From Albidovulum sp. (GTDB taxonomy: Bacteria > Pseudomonadota > Alphaproteobacteria > Rhodobacterales > Rhodobacteraceae): 64,000 nucleotides of DNA. Each line of letters starts with the position of its first letter. The stretch's first letter is position 1. The stretch lies in assembly GCA_030837825.1 (NCBI GenBank), contig JAUQYB010000082.1:115561-179560 (forward strand). The letters are read 5' to 3'. A model generated the notes under the pieces. The model saw only the letters and a list, made by a program, of their open reading frames with translations. It had not been told where the DNA came from and ran no database searches. A program made the translations under genes and the position numbers. Of the stretch, positions 44,783-53,919 are shown one piece after another.

Positions 44783-45834
44783 GCCGCCACCCCGCGGCCG
44801 GAGCCGATGGCGGCGGCGAACCGCGAGCGGAACGCATGCGCCGAAAAGCGCGCAAGCACCGCCTGCGCCGCCAGGACCTGGGCGGCATAGCGTTCTGGCG
44901 CGGCGACAAGGCCGGCGACGATCCCGTCCACCTCCTCGGGCCGCGCGGCGATCACCGCGCCGGCGAAGCCCGACGCCGTCTCCGGGTCGGAGATGACGAC
45001 CTTTCCGGCGGCGATCCCCTCGGCCAGCACGCGGCCGAAGCTTTCCTGCCAGGTGGGCGCGGTGAAATAGACCATGAAGTCGATCATTTCGAAATACCGC
45101 GCCAGATCAAGGCCCCGGAAGGGGTAAAGCTGCCAGTGGGGCGGCGATGTCTCCTCGGCCATCAGCACCTCGGCCCCGAGGATCACGTTCGCCTCGGCAT
45201 GGGGCGGAAAGCAGAGATCGAGCGCCGCGCGGGGCGGAAACTTCTCGAACCCCGGCCGCGAATGCCGCCCGCGACGGTCGCGCGGGGCTGTCGTTGGGGG
45301 CTGGGCCGTGAACTCGCAGATGTTGAACCAGTCCTCTGCCGCGACCGACCAGCCGGGGCGCAGACCATGGCGCGCCGCCCAGCCCGTCACCGTCGCCCGG
45401 TTGTGCGCGGAGACCGGCGCCAGTGTCTTTGCGAGCGCCAGCGTGCCGCGGTCGATCCGGTCGAGGCAGCCGGCCACGTCGAAGCCCTCGGCGCCCCCGG
45501 GGCGCAGGAAATTCTCGTGCGTCACCACGATCAGCTCGCGCGCGATGATCCGCCGGCCGAGTCTGGCGTCGAACTTCAGGAACGCGGGGTTGTGCAGGAT
45601 CACCGTATCGGCGGCGATGACGGGCGCGTCCCAGACCGGCTCCAGCCCAGCGATGTCGCAGGCGGCGGCGAGCGCGGGCGAAAGGCTCTGGCCCGCGAAC
45701 ATGCGCGACGAGACAGCGTGGATTTCCGGCCGGACCAGCGGCCGGATCGCCGCGATCTCCTCGGCCACGGCAGAGGATGTGCCGCCCGGAAAGCGGGGAT
45801 CGAGCACATAGGCCACACGCGGCCGGTTGGTCAT
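44779..45834 (-). CDS. GT4-like glycosyltransferase
   Basis: A 351-residue protein with the GT-B fold. The C-terminal part carries the E(x)7E motif (WQESFGRVLAEGIAAGKV), followed by VISDPETASGF. The N-terminal part begins VAYVLDPRFPGGTSSAVAEE, a typical acceptor-domain start. Donor and acceptor are unknown. It overlaps the 702-residue gene by 4 bp; the two transferases plus the neighbouring proteins form one operon. Confidence 0.88.
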   Translation of the reverse strand: MTNRPRVAYVLDPRFPGGTSSAVAEEIAAIRPLVRPEIHAVSSRMFAGQSLSPALAAACDIAGLEPVWDAPVIAADTVILHNPAFLKFDARLGRRIIARELIVVTHENFLRPGGAEGFDVAGCLDRIDRGTLALAKTLAPVSAHNRATVTGWAARHGLRPGWSVAAEDWFNICEFTAQPPTTAPRDRRGRHSRPGFEKFPPRAALDLCFPPHAEANVILGAEVLMAEETSPPHWQLYPFRGLDLARYFEMIDFMVYFTAPTWQESFGRVLAEGIAAGKVVISDPETASGFAGAVIAARPEEVDGIVAGLVAAPERYAAQVLAAQAVLARFSAHAFRSRFAAAIGSGRGVAA

Positions 45835-45860
45835 GATTGCCCCCGCCGCCGCACCGCCGC

Positions 45861-46196
45861 TCAGTAGGGCTCGATCCGCGCGACCGTACCGGTCGCGAAG
45901 GACACGACCGGGGCGGGCTGGACGATGGCCGGTGCCGGCGGACGGGCGGCGAAGCAGTTGAGCTGGCCGCGTTCGGTCGCCGCCACGAACACCCGCAGCT
46001 CGCGGGCAAGCGCGTCGTCGCCGGTCATGATCGCGGGGTTCTCGACGAGATACTGCCAGAGGGCGCCGCAATCCTTGCGCAGGATCAGGTCCTCGATCTG
46101 GCGCAGTTCCGCGACGTCATAGGCCGCCCGCGCCGCCGATGTCCCCACCAGAAGCACAAGCGCAGTGATCACCGCCATCAATCTCGGTTCAGGCAT
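45861..46196 (-). CDS. small exported protein of the glycosyltransferase operon
   Basis: A 111-residue protein with a signal peptide (LMAVITALVLLVGTSAARAA, cleavage near AAYD). The mature region is a short helical domain with two Cys (RKDCGALWQYLVENP and TERGQLNCF) that could pair. It ends in a Pro-rich tail. Family unknown. A GTG lies one codon upstream; the ATG at 46196 is better placed behind AAGGGGG. It is between two genes of the operon with short gaps. Confidence 0.75.
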   Translation of the reverse strand: MPEPRLMAVITALVLLVGTSAARAAYDVAELRQIEDLILRKDCGALWQYLVENPAIMTGDDALARELRVFVAATERGQLNCFAARPPAPAIVQPAPVVSFATGTVARIEPY

Positions 46197-46247
46197 CACG
46201 CCCCCTTCAGAATTCGTCGAGAACCGGCGGCAGCCCTGCCGCAGCCC

Positions 46248-47762
46248 TCAGAGATGCTCGCCATTGCGAAGCTGCTGCAGGATCCGGTCGCGCAGCAGGT
46301 TCAGCTCCCGTTCCTCGGCGGTCACCGCGCGCTGCCCGGAGGCACGGCGCGTCTTGGCCGGCGCCGCGGCATTCCCGCGCCCGGAAAGCCAGACCTCGAT
46401 CGTCCCCGCAGGCGGCGACGGCGCAAAGCTGGTGAAGTCGCGCAGGCGCGCGCCGAGGCGCGTGGCCACGGCCTGCGCGGCGGCGGCATCCTCGGAGTGG
46501 AAGAAGCGGACGTTGCTTTCGCTGATCGGAATGTCGACCCGGTTCGGCTCCGCAAGGGCGAAGCCCGCCGCGCCGAGCCGCTCGACAAGGCCCGCAAGCT
46601 CGGCCTCGGTGACGCTTTCCGGCGCGTTGACGATCACCGGCCCGGTGGGGGTGGGTGCAACGGCGGGCGGATTTTCCTGCGGGCGCAGCGGTGCGTCGCC
46701 GGGCGCGGCCGCGGCAAGCACCACCGCGCCGGCGACCGCCGGCTGCCCATCGGGCCGCGGAAGCGATCCGGGGCCTGTCGCCGCGCCGGGCAGGGCGAGG
46801 CCTGCCGCGCGGTCGAGACGCGCCAGGACATCCGGTCCTCCCGGCACCCTGACCAACGCAGGGGCCGCGTCAGGGGTATCGGTCGAGGCCAGGCCCTGCG
46901 CCGGAAGCGGGGCTGTGGAAAGGCCGGCAATCGGCGCCGGAACGCCGGGCAGCGCATCCCCGGCGGCATCCGGCGCCGCCAGCGGGGCGGAGGCAAGCGC
47001 CGCTGCCCCGATATCGGGCGCGACTGCACTGGCGGAAGGCACGGCCACGGCCACGGGCACGGGCATGGCCACGGGCACGGGTGCAACCACATCGCCATGA
47101 TACGGCAGCGCCATCATGACGGCGGCGCCGATCATCAGACCGGAGAGGAAGCCACCCCCGACCATCGCTGCCCGCCGCGCGGCGGGCACCGGCTCGATGG
47201 CGGGTGCCACGGCGGGCGCAACCTGATCCGGCTGGATGGCGGGTGCCACGGTGGGTGCCACGGCGGGCGGAACCCGGTCCGGCACGAGGTCGTCGTGTCG
47301 GGGCAACAATGCCGCAACCGCCGCCGCACGATCTTCCGCCGCAACCGGGTAATCCAGCCAGAGGACATTGCCCTGCCGGATCGGCACGATCTTCGCTGAA
47401 AGGCCGCCGCCCCCCGGTCTTGCGGCGGGTCTTGCCGCGGTTCCCATGCCGCGTCGGGCGGCGGCCGGACTCGGGGCAGGTGTCGGGGCCGGGGCCGCGC
47501 CTTCCACGGCGATCGAATTTCCAAGCGCGGTCGTCAGCGGATCGCGACGCTCGGCCCGCTCCGCCTCGCGCTCCCAGGGCTTGCGGGTGGTGTCGAGGAT
47601 GAAGCCGTCGGCATCGCCGGATTCGGCCAGCGCCCGCTCGCGCTTCAGCCGCGCCTGCGCCAGGCGGGCATGGAACGATCCCTTCGCCAGAAGCTCTTCA
47701 AAGCTCGGCAACTCGCCGCTCGCCACCGGCGGCTTAGCGACATCTGTCGCCACTCTCTCCAT
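46248..47762 (-). CDS. single-span membrane protein with LytR_C-like C-terminal domain
   Basis: A 504-residue protein. The first ~185 residues are charged and cytosolic (SFEELLAKGSFHARLAQARL). A transmembrane helix lies near 197-220 (GGFLSGLMIGAAVMMALPYH). It is followed by a long Ala/Pro/Val linker and a C-terminal domain (about 375-480) with the LytR_C pattern: IVNAPESV, LGAAGFALAE, NVRFFHSEDAAAAQAVATRL, IEVWLSG. LytR_C domains are found in cell-envelope proteins. It is the first gene of the operon; the function is inferred to be envelope assembly or anchoring. Confidence 0.8.
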   Translation of the reverse strand: MERVATDVAKPPVASGELPSFEELLAKGSFHARLAQARLKRERALAESGDADGFILDTTRKPWEREAERAERRDPLTTALGNSIAVEGAAPAPTPAPSPAAARRGMGTAARPAARPGGGGLSAKIVPIRQGNVLWLDYPVAAEDRAAAVAALLPRHDDLVPDRVPPAVAPTVAPAIQPDQVAPAVAPAIEPVPAARRAAMVGGGFLSGLMIGAAVMMALPYHGDVVAPVPVAMPVPVAVAVPSASAVAPDIGAAALASAPLAAPDAAGDALPGVPAPIAGLSTAPLPAQGLASTDTPDAAPALVRVPGGPDVLARLDRAAGLALPGAATGPGSLPRPDGQPAVAGAVVLAAAAPGDAPLRPQENPPAVAPTPTGPVIVNAPESVTEAELAGLVERLGAAGFALAEPNRVDIPISESNVRFFHSEDAAAAQAVATRLGARLRDFTSFAPSPPAGTIEVWLSGRGNAAAPAKTRRASGQRAVTAEERELNLLRDRILQQLRNGEHL

Positions 47763-47970
47763 TGGCCCCACCCTCTTGTCGGCAGCTAAAGAGGATCCGA
47801 ACGACCCTGGCCGGCCTTTTTACCCACTTCGGGGCCCTTCGAAAGTCGGAGAAACCCCACCCAGTCACACCATGATATTAGCAATCCTGCGGGCAACATT
47901 CAAATCACGCGACCCAAATTGTTCAGTTTTCTGTCTGCCCGGACACAAGCTGCTGTGTCCACAGGCAAAT

Positions 47971-49302
47971 TCACGAGCCGCCACGCAGGGTTGCCGCAAT
48001 CCCTGCGGCAAGGCCGCGCACCGCCTCGAGGTCTTCCGAGAGGTCGGCCACCAGCCTTCCGTCCGCGACGATACGCCGGCCGCGTGCCAGAACCTGCCGG
48101 ACATCGGACCGGCCGGCAGCATAGACGAGCGTGGAATAGGGGTCATAGGCGGGAACCAGATGCGGCGCCGACAGGTCGATGACGACGACATCGGCGTCCC
48201 TGCCCGGCGCAATCACCCCCTTCCGCCCGCCGAGACCCGCCGCCCCGGCTCCGCCGCAGGTGGCCATCGCCACGATCTCGCGCGCGGGCATCGCGTCGGG
48301 CTCGCCCGAGGCAAGGATCGCCATATGCGCCGCCAGCCGCATCGTGTGGAACATGTCGAGGTCATTGCCGCTTGACGCGCCGTCGGTGCCAAGCGAGGTG
48401 ACGACCCCCGCGGCGCGCAACGCCGCCATCCGTGCGGTGCCCGAGGCGAGCTTGGCGTTCGACAGCGGACAATGCGCCATCGCCACGCCGCGCTCGGCCA
48501 GCAGCGCGATCTCCTCTGCGTCCAGATGCACCGCATGGGCCAGAAGCGTGCCGGGCCGGATCATCCCCGCGCGGTCGAGCGCGCGGACCGGCGTGGTGCC
48601 ATGCTGCGCGGCGACCAGCGCCATCTCCGACGGCGCTTCGGCCGCATGGACGTGGAGGGCCACGCCCAGCCGGTCGGAGAGCGCGGCGACCTCGGCGAGC
48701 TTCCCGGCATCGAGCGTGTAGGCCGAATGCGGCATCAGCATCAGCTCCACCCCCTCGGTCCCGCGGTGGCGGGCGACGAAATCCTCGGCGAAGCGCAGCC
48801 GGTCGGGCCAGGGCAGCCGGTCGATCCCGTCGAAGCCGATGAAGACCGGCCCCGCGGTCAGGCCGATGCCGATACGGGCCGCGGCCTCCACCGTCGCGTC
48901 GGGATGGAAATACATGTCGATCACATGGGTGACCCCGCCCAGCGCCATCTCGGCCAGCCCGACCGCAGCCCCCGCCAGGACCGTTGCGGGCGTCACATGC
49001 GCGGCCTCGGCGGCCCAGACCGCCTTGAGGAAGCCGTCGAGCGGCCGGTCGTCGGCCAGGCCCCGGAACAGCACCATCGCGGCGTGGCAATGGGTGTTGA
49101 CGAAGCCGGGCAGCACGATCCCGCCGCGCGCGTCCACAACCTCGGCGGCCAGCACCCCGGCGGCGTCCGCCATCGGCCCGACGGCGGCGATGCGGTCGCC
49201 GGTGACCGCCACCGCGCCGTCGGGGAAGGCGGTGAAATCCCCGTCCATCGTCAGCACATGGCCGTTGGTCACGAGCGTGTCGCAGCGGGCGGGGAAGGTC
49301 AT
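47971..49302 (-). CDS. amidohydrolase, MTA/SAH deaminase-like
   Basis: A 443-residue metal-dependent deaminase of the SsnA/TrzA/MtaD group. Metal ligands are in GFVNTHCHAAM (HxH), HVHAAE, HAVHLD and LGTDGASSGND. Members deaminate guanine, methylthioadenosine, S-adenosylhomocysteine or triazines; the exact substrate is open. It overlaps the upstream purine nucleoside phosphorylase gene by 4 bp, which points to purine nucleoside metabolism. Confidence 0.88.
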   Translation of the reverse strand: MTFPARCDTLVTNGHVLTMDGDFTAFPDGAVAVTGDRIAAVGPMADAAGVLAAEVVDARGGIVLPGFVNTHCHAAMVLFRGLADDRPLDGFLKAVWAAEAAHVTPATVLAGAAVGLAEMALGGVTHVIDMYFHPDATVEAAARIGIGLTAGPVFIGFDGIDRLPWPDRLRFAEDFVARHRGTEGVELMLMPHSAYTLDAGKLAEVAALSDRLGVALHVHAAEAPSEMALVAAQHGTTPVRALDRAGMIRPGTLLAHAVHLDAEEIALLAERGVAMAHCPLSNAKLASGTARMAALRAAGVVTSLGTDGASSGNDLDMFHTMRLAAHMAILASGEPDAMPAREIVAMATCGGAGAAGLGGRKGVIAPGRDADVVVIDLSAPHLVPAYDPYSTLVYAAGRSDVRQVLARGRRIVADGRLVADLSEDLEAVRGLAAGIAATLRGGS

Positions 49303-50126
49303 GCCGGCGCCTCCGGCAGCACCGGGATCAGCTCGCGCATCAGCGAGAGAAGCTTCGGCTGGACGATCTTGACCGCCTCCCAGACCTCGGCTTCGGTTGT
49401 CACATGCGGGCTTGCCGCGCTGTCCACGGCGAGGTTGGTGACGGCCGAAATCGCCAGCACGCGAAGCCCGAGGTGCCGGGCGGCGATGACTTCCGGCACG
49501 GTGGACATGCCGACCAGATCGCAGCCGGCGAGCTTCAGGAGCCGGATCAGCGCCGGCGGCTCGAAGCTCGGGCCCGCGACATGGGCATAGGTGCCGCGCC
49601 TCATGCCGCCGAGGCGCTGTGCGAGCGTCAGCAGATCCGGATCATAGGCCCGGTTCATCGACACGAAGCGGGGTCCGGTCGCGGGATCGTTGGGCCCGCG
49701 CAGCGGATCGAGACCCGAGGCGACGGCAAGCGACAGGTGGTCCTCGATCCCCACGAGGTCGCCCACCCGGTCGTCCGGGTGCATTCCCCCGGCGGCATTG
49801 GTCAGCACCAGCAGCCGCGCGCCGAGTGCCGCCATCACCCGCACCGGAAACACCACCTCCTGCGGCGAATAGCCCTCGTAGAGGTGGACGCGGCCCTGCA
49901 TCACCACAGTGGCGCGGCCGAAGAGCCGGCCGAGAATCAGCCGCCCCGCGTGCCCCGGCGCGGTGGCGGCGGGAAAGCCGGGAATGTCGGCATAGGGAAC
50001 CGCGATTCCTTCCAGCGCATCGGCCAGCGGCCCGAGGCCGGAGCCGAGGACGAGCGCGATTTCCGGCACGAGGGCCGTCCTGCCCCGCAGGAATGACACT
50101 GCCGCCGCGACCGCCCCGTCCGTCAT
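49299..50126 (-). CDS. purine nucleoside phosphorylase
   Basis: A 275-residue trimeric-type (class II) PNP. The phosphate site is LVLGSGLGPLAD, followed by TNAAGGMHP, GPSFEPPALIRLLKLAGCD, the family VGMSTVPEVIAARHLG and a TN pair (AVTNLAVD) typical of 6-oxopurine specificity. It cleaves inosine/guanosine-like nucleosides with phosphate. GGAGGGC precedes the ATG. First gene of a two-gene purine salvage unit. Confidence 0.94.
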   Translation of the reverse strand: MTDGAVAAAVSFLRGRTALVPEIALVLGSGLGPLADALEGIAVPYADIPGFPAATAPGHAGRLILGRLFGRATVVMQGRVHLYEGYSPQEVVFPVRVMAALGARLLVLTNAAGGMHPDDRVGDLVGIEDHLSLAVASGLDPLRGPNDPATGPRFVSMNRAYDPDLLTLAQRLGGMRRGTYAHVAGPSFEPPALIRLLKLAGCDLVGMSTVPEVIAARHLGLRVLAISAVTNLAVDSAASPHVTTEAEVWEAVKIVQPKLLSLMRELIPVLPEAPA

Positions 50127-50187
50127 GCGCCCTCCGCCTCTGGCGGGACCTTCGCATTCCGGTCCCGGTGCCGCAAGCCGCGCCGCG

Positions 50188-50916
50188 TCACAGGACGCGC
50201 GACAGGAAGGCGCGGGTGCGGCCCTCGCGCGGGGCGCCGAACATCGCCGACGGCGGCCCCTCCTCGGCGATCCGTCCCTCGTCGAGGAAACAGACCTTGT
50301 CGGCGGCCTCGCGGGCGAAGGCCATCTCGTGCGTGGCCAGAACCATCGTCATCCCCTCGGCCTTGAGCGCGCGCAGCACGTCCAGCACCTCGCCCACCAG
50401 CGCGGGGTCGAGCGCCGAGGTGACCTCGTCGAACAGCATCACCTCCGGCCGCATGGCGAGCGCGCGGATGATCGCCACCCGCTGCTGTTGTCCGCCGGAA
50501 AGCTGGTCGGGGTAGTGGCCCATCCGGTCGGCCAGGCCGAAGCGGAAAAACAGGGCCTCGGCCTCCGCCAGAAGCTCCTCGCGGCGCTTGCGGCGGATGC
50601 GGCGGGGGGCGAGCAGGACGTTTTCCAGCGCGGTCATGTGCGGGAAGAGGTTGAAGCTCTGGAACACCATGCCGATTCGCTGGCGGATCGGCTGGGGGTC
50701 GAGGTCGGGGTCGGTGATGTCCAGCCCGTCGAGCAGGATCGCCCCGTCATCGACCGGCTCCAGCAGGTTCAGGCAGCGCAGGAGCGTCGACTTGCCCGAA
50801 CCCGAGGCGCCGATCAGACAGACCATCTGCCCCTCCTCGATGTCGAGGCTGAGGCCCCGGAGCACGTCATGCGCCCCGAAGCTCTTCCACACCTCCCGCA
50901 CGCTCAGCTTCGCCAT
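50188..50916 (-). CDS. polar amino-acid ABC transporter ATP-binding protein
   Basis: A 242-residue ABC ATPase of the GlnQ type. Walker [13 protein letters not shown], signature [11 protein letters not shown], Walker [15 protein letters not shown]-loop ATHEMAFA. It energises the permease and binding protein just upstream; the gap to the permease is 3 bp. The substrate is probably a polar amino acid, not further defined. Confidence 0.96.
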   Translation of the reverse strand: MAKLSVREVWKSFGAHDVLRGLSLDIEEGQMVCLIGASGSGKSTLLRCLNLLEPVDDGAILLDGLDITDPDLDPQPIRQRIGMVFQSFNLFPHMTALENVLLAPRRIRRKRREELLAEAEALFFRFGLADRMGHYPDQLSGGQQQRVAIIRALAMRPEVMLFDEVTSALDPALVGEVLDVLRALKAEGMTMVLATHEMAFAREAADKVCFLDEGRIAEEGPPSAMFGAPREGRTRAFLSRVL

Positions 50917-50919
50917 GTG

Positions 50920-51780
50920 TCAGCTCCGCGCCGCGTTCTGGCGGGCGATCAGCCGGTCGACCCAGCGTGTCGCCGGCACGGTGACCGCGAGGAAGATCAG
51001 CGCCGCGCCGAGATAGGGCGTGAAGTTGGCCAGCAGCGACTTGTAGACGCCGGCCTGGCGCAGAAGCTCCACCGGCCCGATGAAGGAGAGAAGCGCCACA
51101 TCCTTCTGGAGCGCGATCAGCAGGTTCATGTTGGCCGGGATCACCCGACGGATCGCCTGGGGCAGGATGACGAAAGCCATCACGTCCCAGTGCGAGAGGC
51201 CAAGAGAGATCGCCGCCGCGCGCTGGCTTTCGTGAATCGATTCGATGCCGGTGCGGTAGACCTCGGCCACATAGGCCGAATAGGTCAGCACCACGGCGAC
51301 GGTGCCCCAGATATAGGGGCTGTTCCACGGCCGCGGCAGGCCGAGGCCGGGGATGCCGAAGCCCACGAGGTAGATCACGAGGATCACCGGCACGCCGCGG
51401 AAGACGTCGTTGTAGATCGTGCCGAACAGTCTGAGCGGAAAGAGCGCGGGCGAACGCGCATCGCGCGCCAGCGCGATGACCAGGCCGAGCACGGCGATCA
51501 TCGGCGCGCACCAGGCGAAGATCATGATGTCGACGAGGAACGCCTCCAGAAGTCCCGGCAGGGTCTTCCAGAAGATCTCGCCGTTGAAGAAGGCCTTCTG
51601 GACGCGGTCCCAGCCCGGCGCCATCGGCACGAGAAGCACGACGAGCCCCAGGACGATCGCGGTCGACAGCGTGGCGATGGCCAGGCTCCGCCGGCGCATC
51701 CTCGCCTCGCGCAGTTCGCGCCGCGTCGGCCCGCGGCCGGCCCTTGGCGGGCCGCCGCTGCCGGTTGCCTGGTTCGCCAT
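50920..51780 (-). CDS. polar amino-acid ABC transporter permease
   Basis: A 286-residue HisM/GlnP-type permease. The first 50 residues are Arg/Gly-rich (PPRAGRGPTRRELREARMRR) and precede about five helices. The EAA loop, which contacts the ATPase, is in AAAISLGLSHWDVMAFVILPQAIRR-like sequence (AISLGLSHWDVM). The single permease gene suggests a homodimer. Nine bp after the binding-protein gene. Confidence 0.94.
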   Translation of the reverse strand: MANQATGSGGPPRAGRGPTRRELREARMRRRSLAIATLSTAIVLGLVVLLVPMAPGWDRVQKAFFNGEIFWKTLPGLLEAFLVDIMIFAWCAPMIAVLGLVIALARDARSPALFPLRLFGTIYNDVFRGVPVILVIYLVGFGIPGLGLPRPWNSPYIWGTVAVVLTYSAYVAEVYRTGIESIHESQRAAAISLGLSHWDVMAFVILPQAIRRVIPANMNLLIALQKDVALLSFIGPVELLRQAGVYKSLLANFTPYLGAALIFLAVTVPATRWVDRLIARQNAARS

Positions 51781-51789
51781 CGGCGCGCC

Positions 51790-52614
51790 TTACTTGATGA
51801 CGGGCGCCCCGGTGGCATCGGCCAGCCATTCGGCCTCGATCTTCGCCAGCGTCCCGTCCGCCGTCATCTCTGCCAGCGCGGCGTTGGCGCAATCGCGCAA
51901 GGGGTTGCCGTCGGCAAAGACGAGGCCGAACTTGTCCGAAGCGTCGGCGCCAGCCGGGAACTGGCCCAGCACCACCCCGTCGTCGAGCACCGCCGCCGCG
52001 GTGTAGAGCGCCGAGGGCAGGTCCATCAGCGTGGCGTCGATCTGCCCGGCCTTCAGCGCCTCGGACACGTCGGCGGTATCCTCGTAGAGCATCGGCTCGG
52101 CCTCGGGCCCGACGAGGCCACCGATCAGCGCCGGCGCGGTGGTGCCGGCCGCCAGCCCCCATTTCAGCGCCTTCAGCGCGGCAAGCTCGGGCTTGGCGCC
52201 GGCATCGACGGTGGGCTTGCGAACCAGCACCGCCTGCGCCGCGGCATAGTAGGGGTCGGAGAAGTCGACCGTCTGCTCGCGCTCGGGGGTGATCGAATAC
52301 TGCTGGAGGTTGAAGTCGAACTCCTTCGGCCCCGGCTGGATCGCCTGGTCGAAGGTGGTGGAGGTCCATTCCACCTTGTCGGCTGCAAAGCCCATCCGCT
52401 CCGCGATCGCGTAGGCGACGGCCGCCTCGAAGCCCTTGCCCGAGGTCGGGTCGTTGTCGATCACCCAGGGGAAATAGGCCGGGTTGCCGGTGGCCACCGT
52501 CAGCACGCCTTCCTTCAAGGTCTTGCCGGCGGCGCAATCATTCTGCGCCGATGCCGCGCCGGCGCCCAGCACGAGTGCCACTGCGGCGGAAAGGGTCAGT
52601 TTCGCGGATGTCAT
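51790..52614 (-). CDS. amino-acid ABC transporter substrate-binding protein
   Basis: A 274-residue periplasmic SBP_bac_3 protein with a clear signal peptide (LTLSAAVALVLGAGAASA). The mature part starts QNDCAAGK. Family signatures include GVLTVATGNPAYFPWVIDND and FDFNLQQYSITPEREQTVDF. It captures a polar amino acid or a similar solute. AGGAGGCGACGAC gives a strong ribosome site. A perfect TTGACA lies about 97 bp upstream (complement of 52711-52716) and could be its -35 box, with a weak -10. Confidence 0.94.
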   Translation of the reverse strand: MTSAKLTLSAAVALVLGAGAASAQNDCAAGKTLKEGVLTVATGNPAYFPWVIDNDPTSGKGFEAAVAYAIAERMGFAADKVEWTSTTFDQAIQPGPKEFDFNLQQYSITPEREQTVDFSDPYYAAAQAVLVRKPTVDAGAKPELAALKALKWGLAAGTTAPALIGGLVGPEAEPMLYEDTADVSEALKAGQIDATLMDLPSALYTAAAVLDDGVVLGQFPAGADASDKFGLVFADGNPLRDCANAALAEMTADGTLAKIEAEWLADATGAPVIK

Positions 52615-52863
52615 GTCGTCGCCTCCTGTTGTCCTGTCCGGCCGGGTGCGGTTTCACCTCGCCGGGATGAAATGTCCGGTCGCTGCACCTCAGCTTCGCC
52701 ACCGCCGGCCTGTCAACAGGAGAATCGACGCGAGGCAGCCGACAGGTTCCGCCGGGTCAGCGCGGGAAAGTCCGCACGGGCCCTCGACCCCGCCGCGAAG
52801 GATGCTAGGCTCGCGCCCGCGTCGAATCCCGGCGCGTCGATCCCCGGCCCGCAGGAAAGCCCC

Positions 52864-53919
52864 GTGCCCCGAACGCTCGTCCTCCTCTCCGCGCTCGCCG
52901 CGGTCGCGCCGCCGGCTGCCGCCGAACCGCCGCTTGCCGTCGAAATCGTGACCGCGCGCGCCGAGGGGCAGACCGTCAACCGCTCGCTGACCGGAGAGCT
53001 TCGTGCCCATGACAGCCTGAGCGCCGCCTTCCCCGCCGGCGGACGTGTTGTCGAGGTCACGGTCGAGGCGGGCGCGGAAGTGGACAGGGGCGCGGTGCTC
53101 GCGCGGATGGATTCAGTGCAGCAGGAGCAGGCGCTGAGGGCCGCCGAAGCCGGTCTTCAGACCGCGGCCGCCGACCACCGCCAGGCGGCCGAGAACCTCG
53201 ACCGCCAGGACGTGCTGCTGGAGCGGGGGGCGACGACGCGCATCGCCCGCGACGGGGCAGAAGACGCGCTGAGGATCGCCGAAGGGGCGCTGGCCGAGGC
53301 CGAGGCGACGCTCGACCGGGCGAAGAAGGCGCTCGACGATACCGTCCTGACCGCGCCCGAGCGCGCCACCGTGACGCGCAGGCTCGCCGACCCGGGCCAG
53401 ATCGTCGGTGCGGCGCAGCCCGTGGTGGAGCTGGCGCTTGGTGCCGGGATCGACGCGATCTTCGACGTGCCCGAAGTCCTGCTGACCGGCGTCGGCGATA
53501 TTCCCGCGGTCGCGCTCAGCCTGATCGAGCGGCCGGAGATCTCCTTCACCGGCCGGATCGAGGAGATCTCGCCGGTTGTCGATGCGGCCAAGGGAACCGT
53601 CACCGTGAAGGTCCATGTGAGCGATCCGCCTGAGGGTCTTACCTTCGGCGAGGCGGTGCGCGGGACCGCCCCGCAGTCTGAGCCCGCGCGGATCATCCTG
53701 CCCTATACCGCGATCTCGGCCACCGCCTCCGGTCCCGCCGTCTGGCAGGTGGACCCCATGACGATGGCCGTTTCGACCCTTCCCATCGCGATCGACCGCT
53801 ACGAGACCGGGCGCATCGTCGTCGCCGCGGGCATCGCCGAGGGCGCGCTGATCGTGGCCAGGGGGGCGCAGCTTCTCTACCCGGGGCGGATCGTGCGGGC
53901 GGCGGAGGGCCTGCAATGA
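52864..53919 (+). CDS. RND efflux periplasmic adaptor subunit (first)
   Basis: A 351-residue membrane-fusion protein. An N-terminal signal peptide (LVLLSALAAVAPPAAAEPP) is followed by the lipoyl-like hairpin (GGRVVEVTVEAGAEVDRG), a coiled-coil region (about 80-150) and a beta-barrel domain. No lipobox Cys is present, so it is not a lipoprotein. GTG start with AGGAAAG upstream. It is the first of two adaptors for one pump (TriA-like position). Confidence 0.9.
   Translation: MPRTLVLLSALAAVAPPAAAEPPLAVEIVTARAEGQTVNRSLTGELRAHDSLSAAFPAGGRVVEVTVEAGAEVDRGAVLARMDSVQQEQALRAAEAGLQTAAADHRQAAENLDRQDVLLERGATTRIARDGAEDALRIAEGALAEAEATLDRAKKALDDTVLTAPERATVTRRLADPGQIVGAAQPVVELALGAGIDAIFDVPEVLLTGVGDIPAVALSLIERPEISFTGRIEEISPVVDAAKGTVTVKVHVSDPPEGLTFGEAVRGTAPQSEPARIILPYTAISATASGPAVWQVDPMTMAVSTLPIAIDRYETGRIVVAAGIAEGALIVARGAQLLYPGRIVRAAEGLQ

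Noticed and set aside
47763-47970. AT-richer 208-bp gap upstream of the envelope operon, checked for an RNA gene
   Set aside because: No stable hairpin with T-run, no DnaA box better than 7/9; probably just the promoter region of the minus-strand operon.
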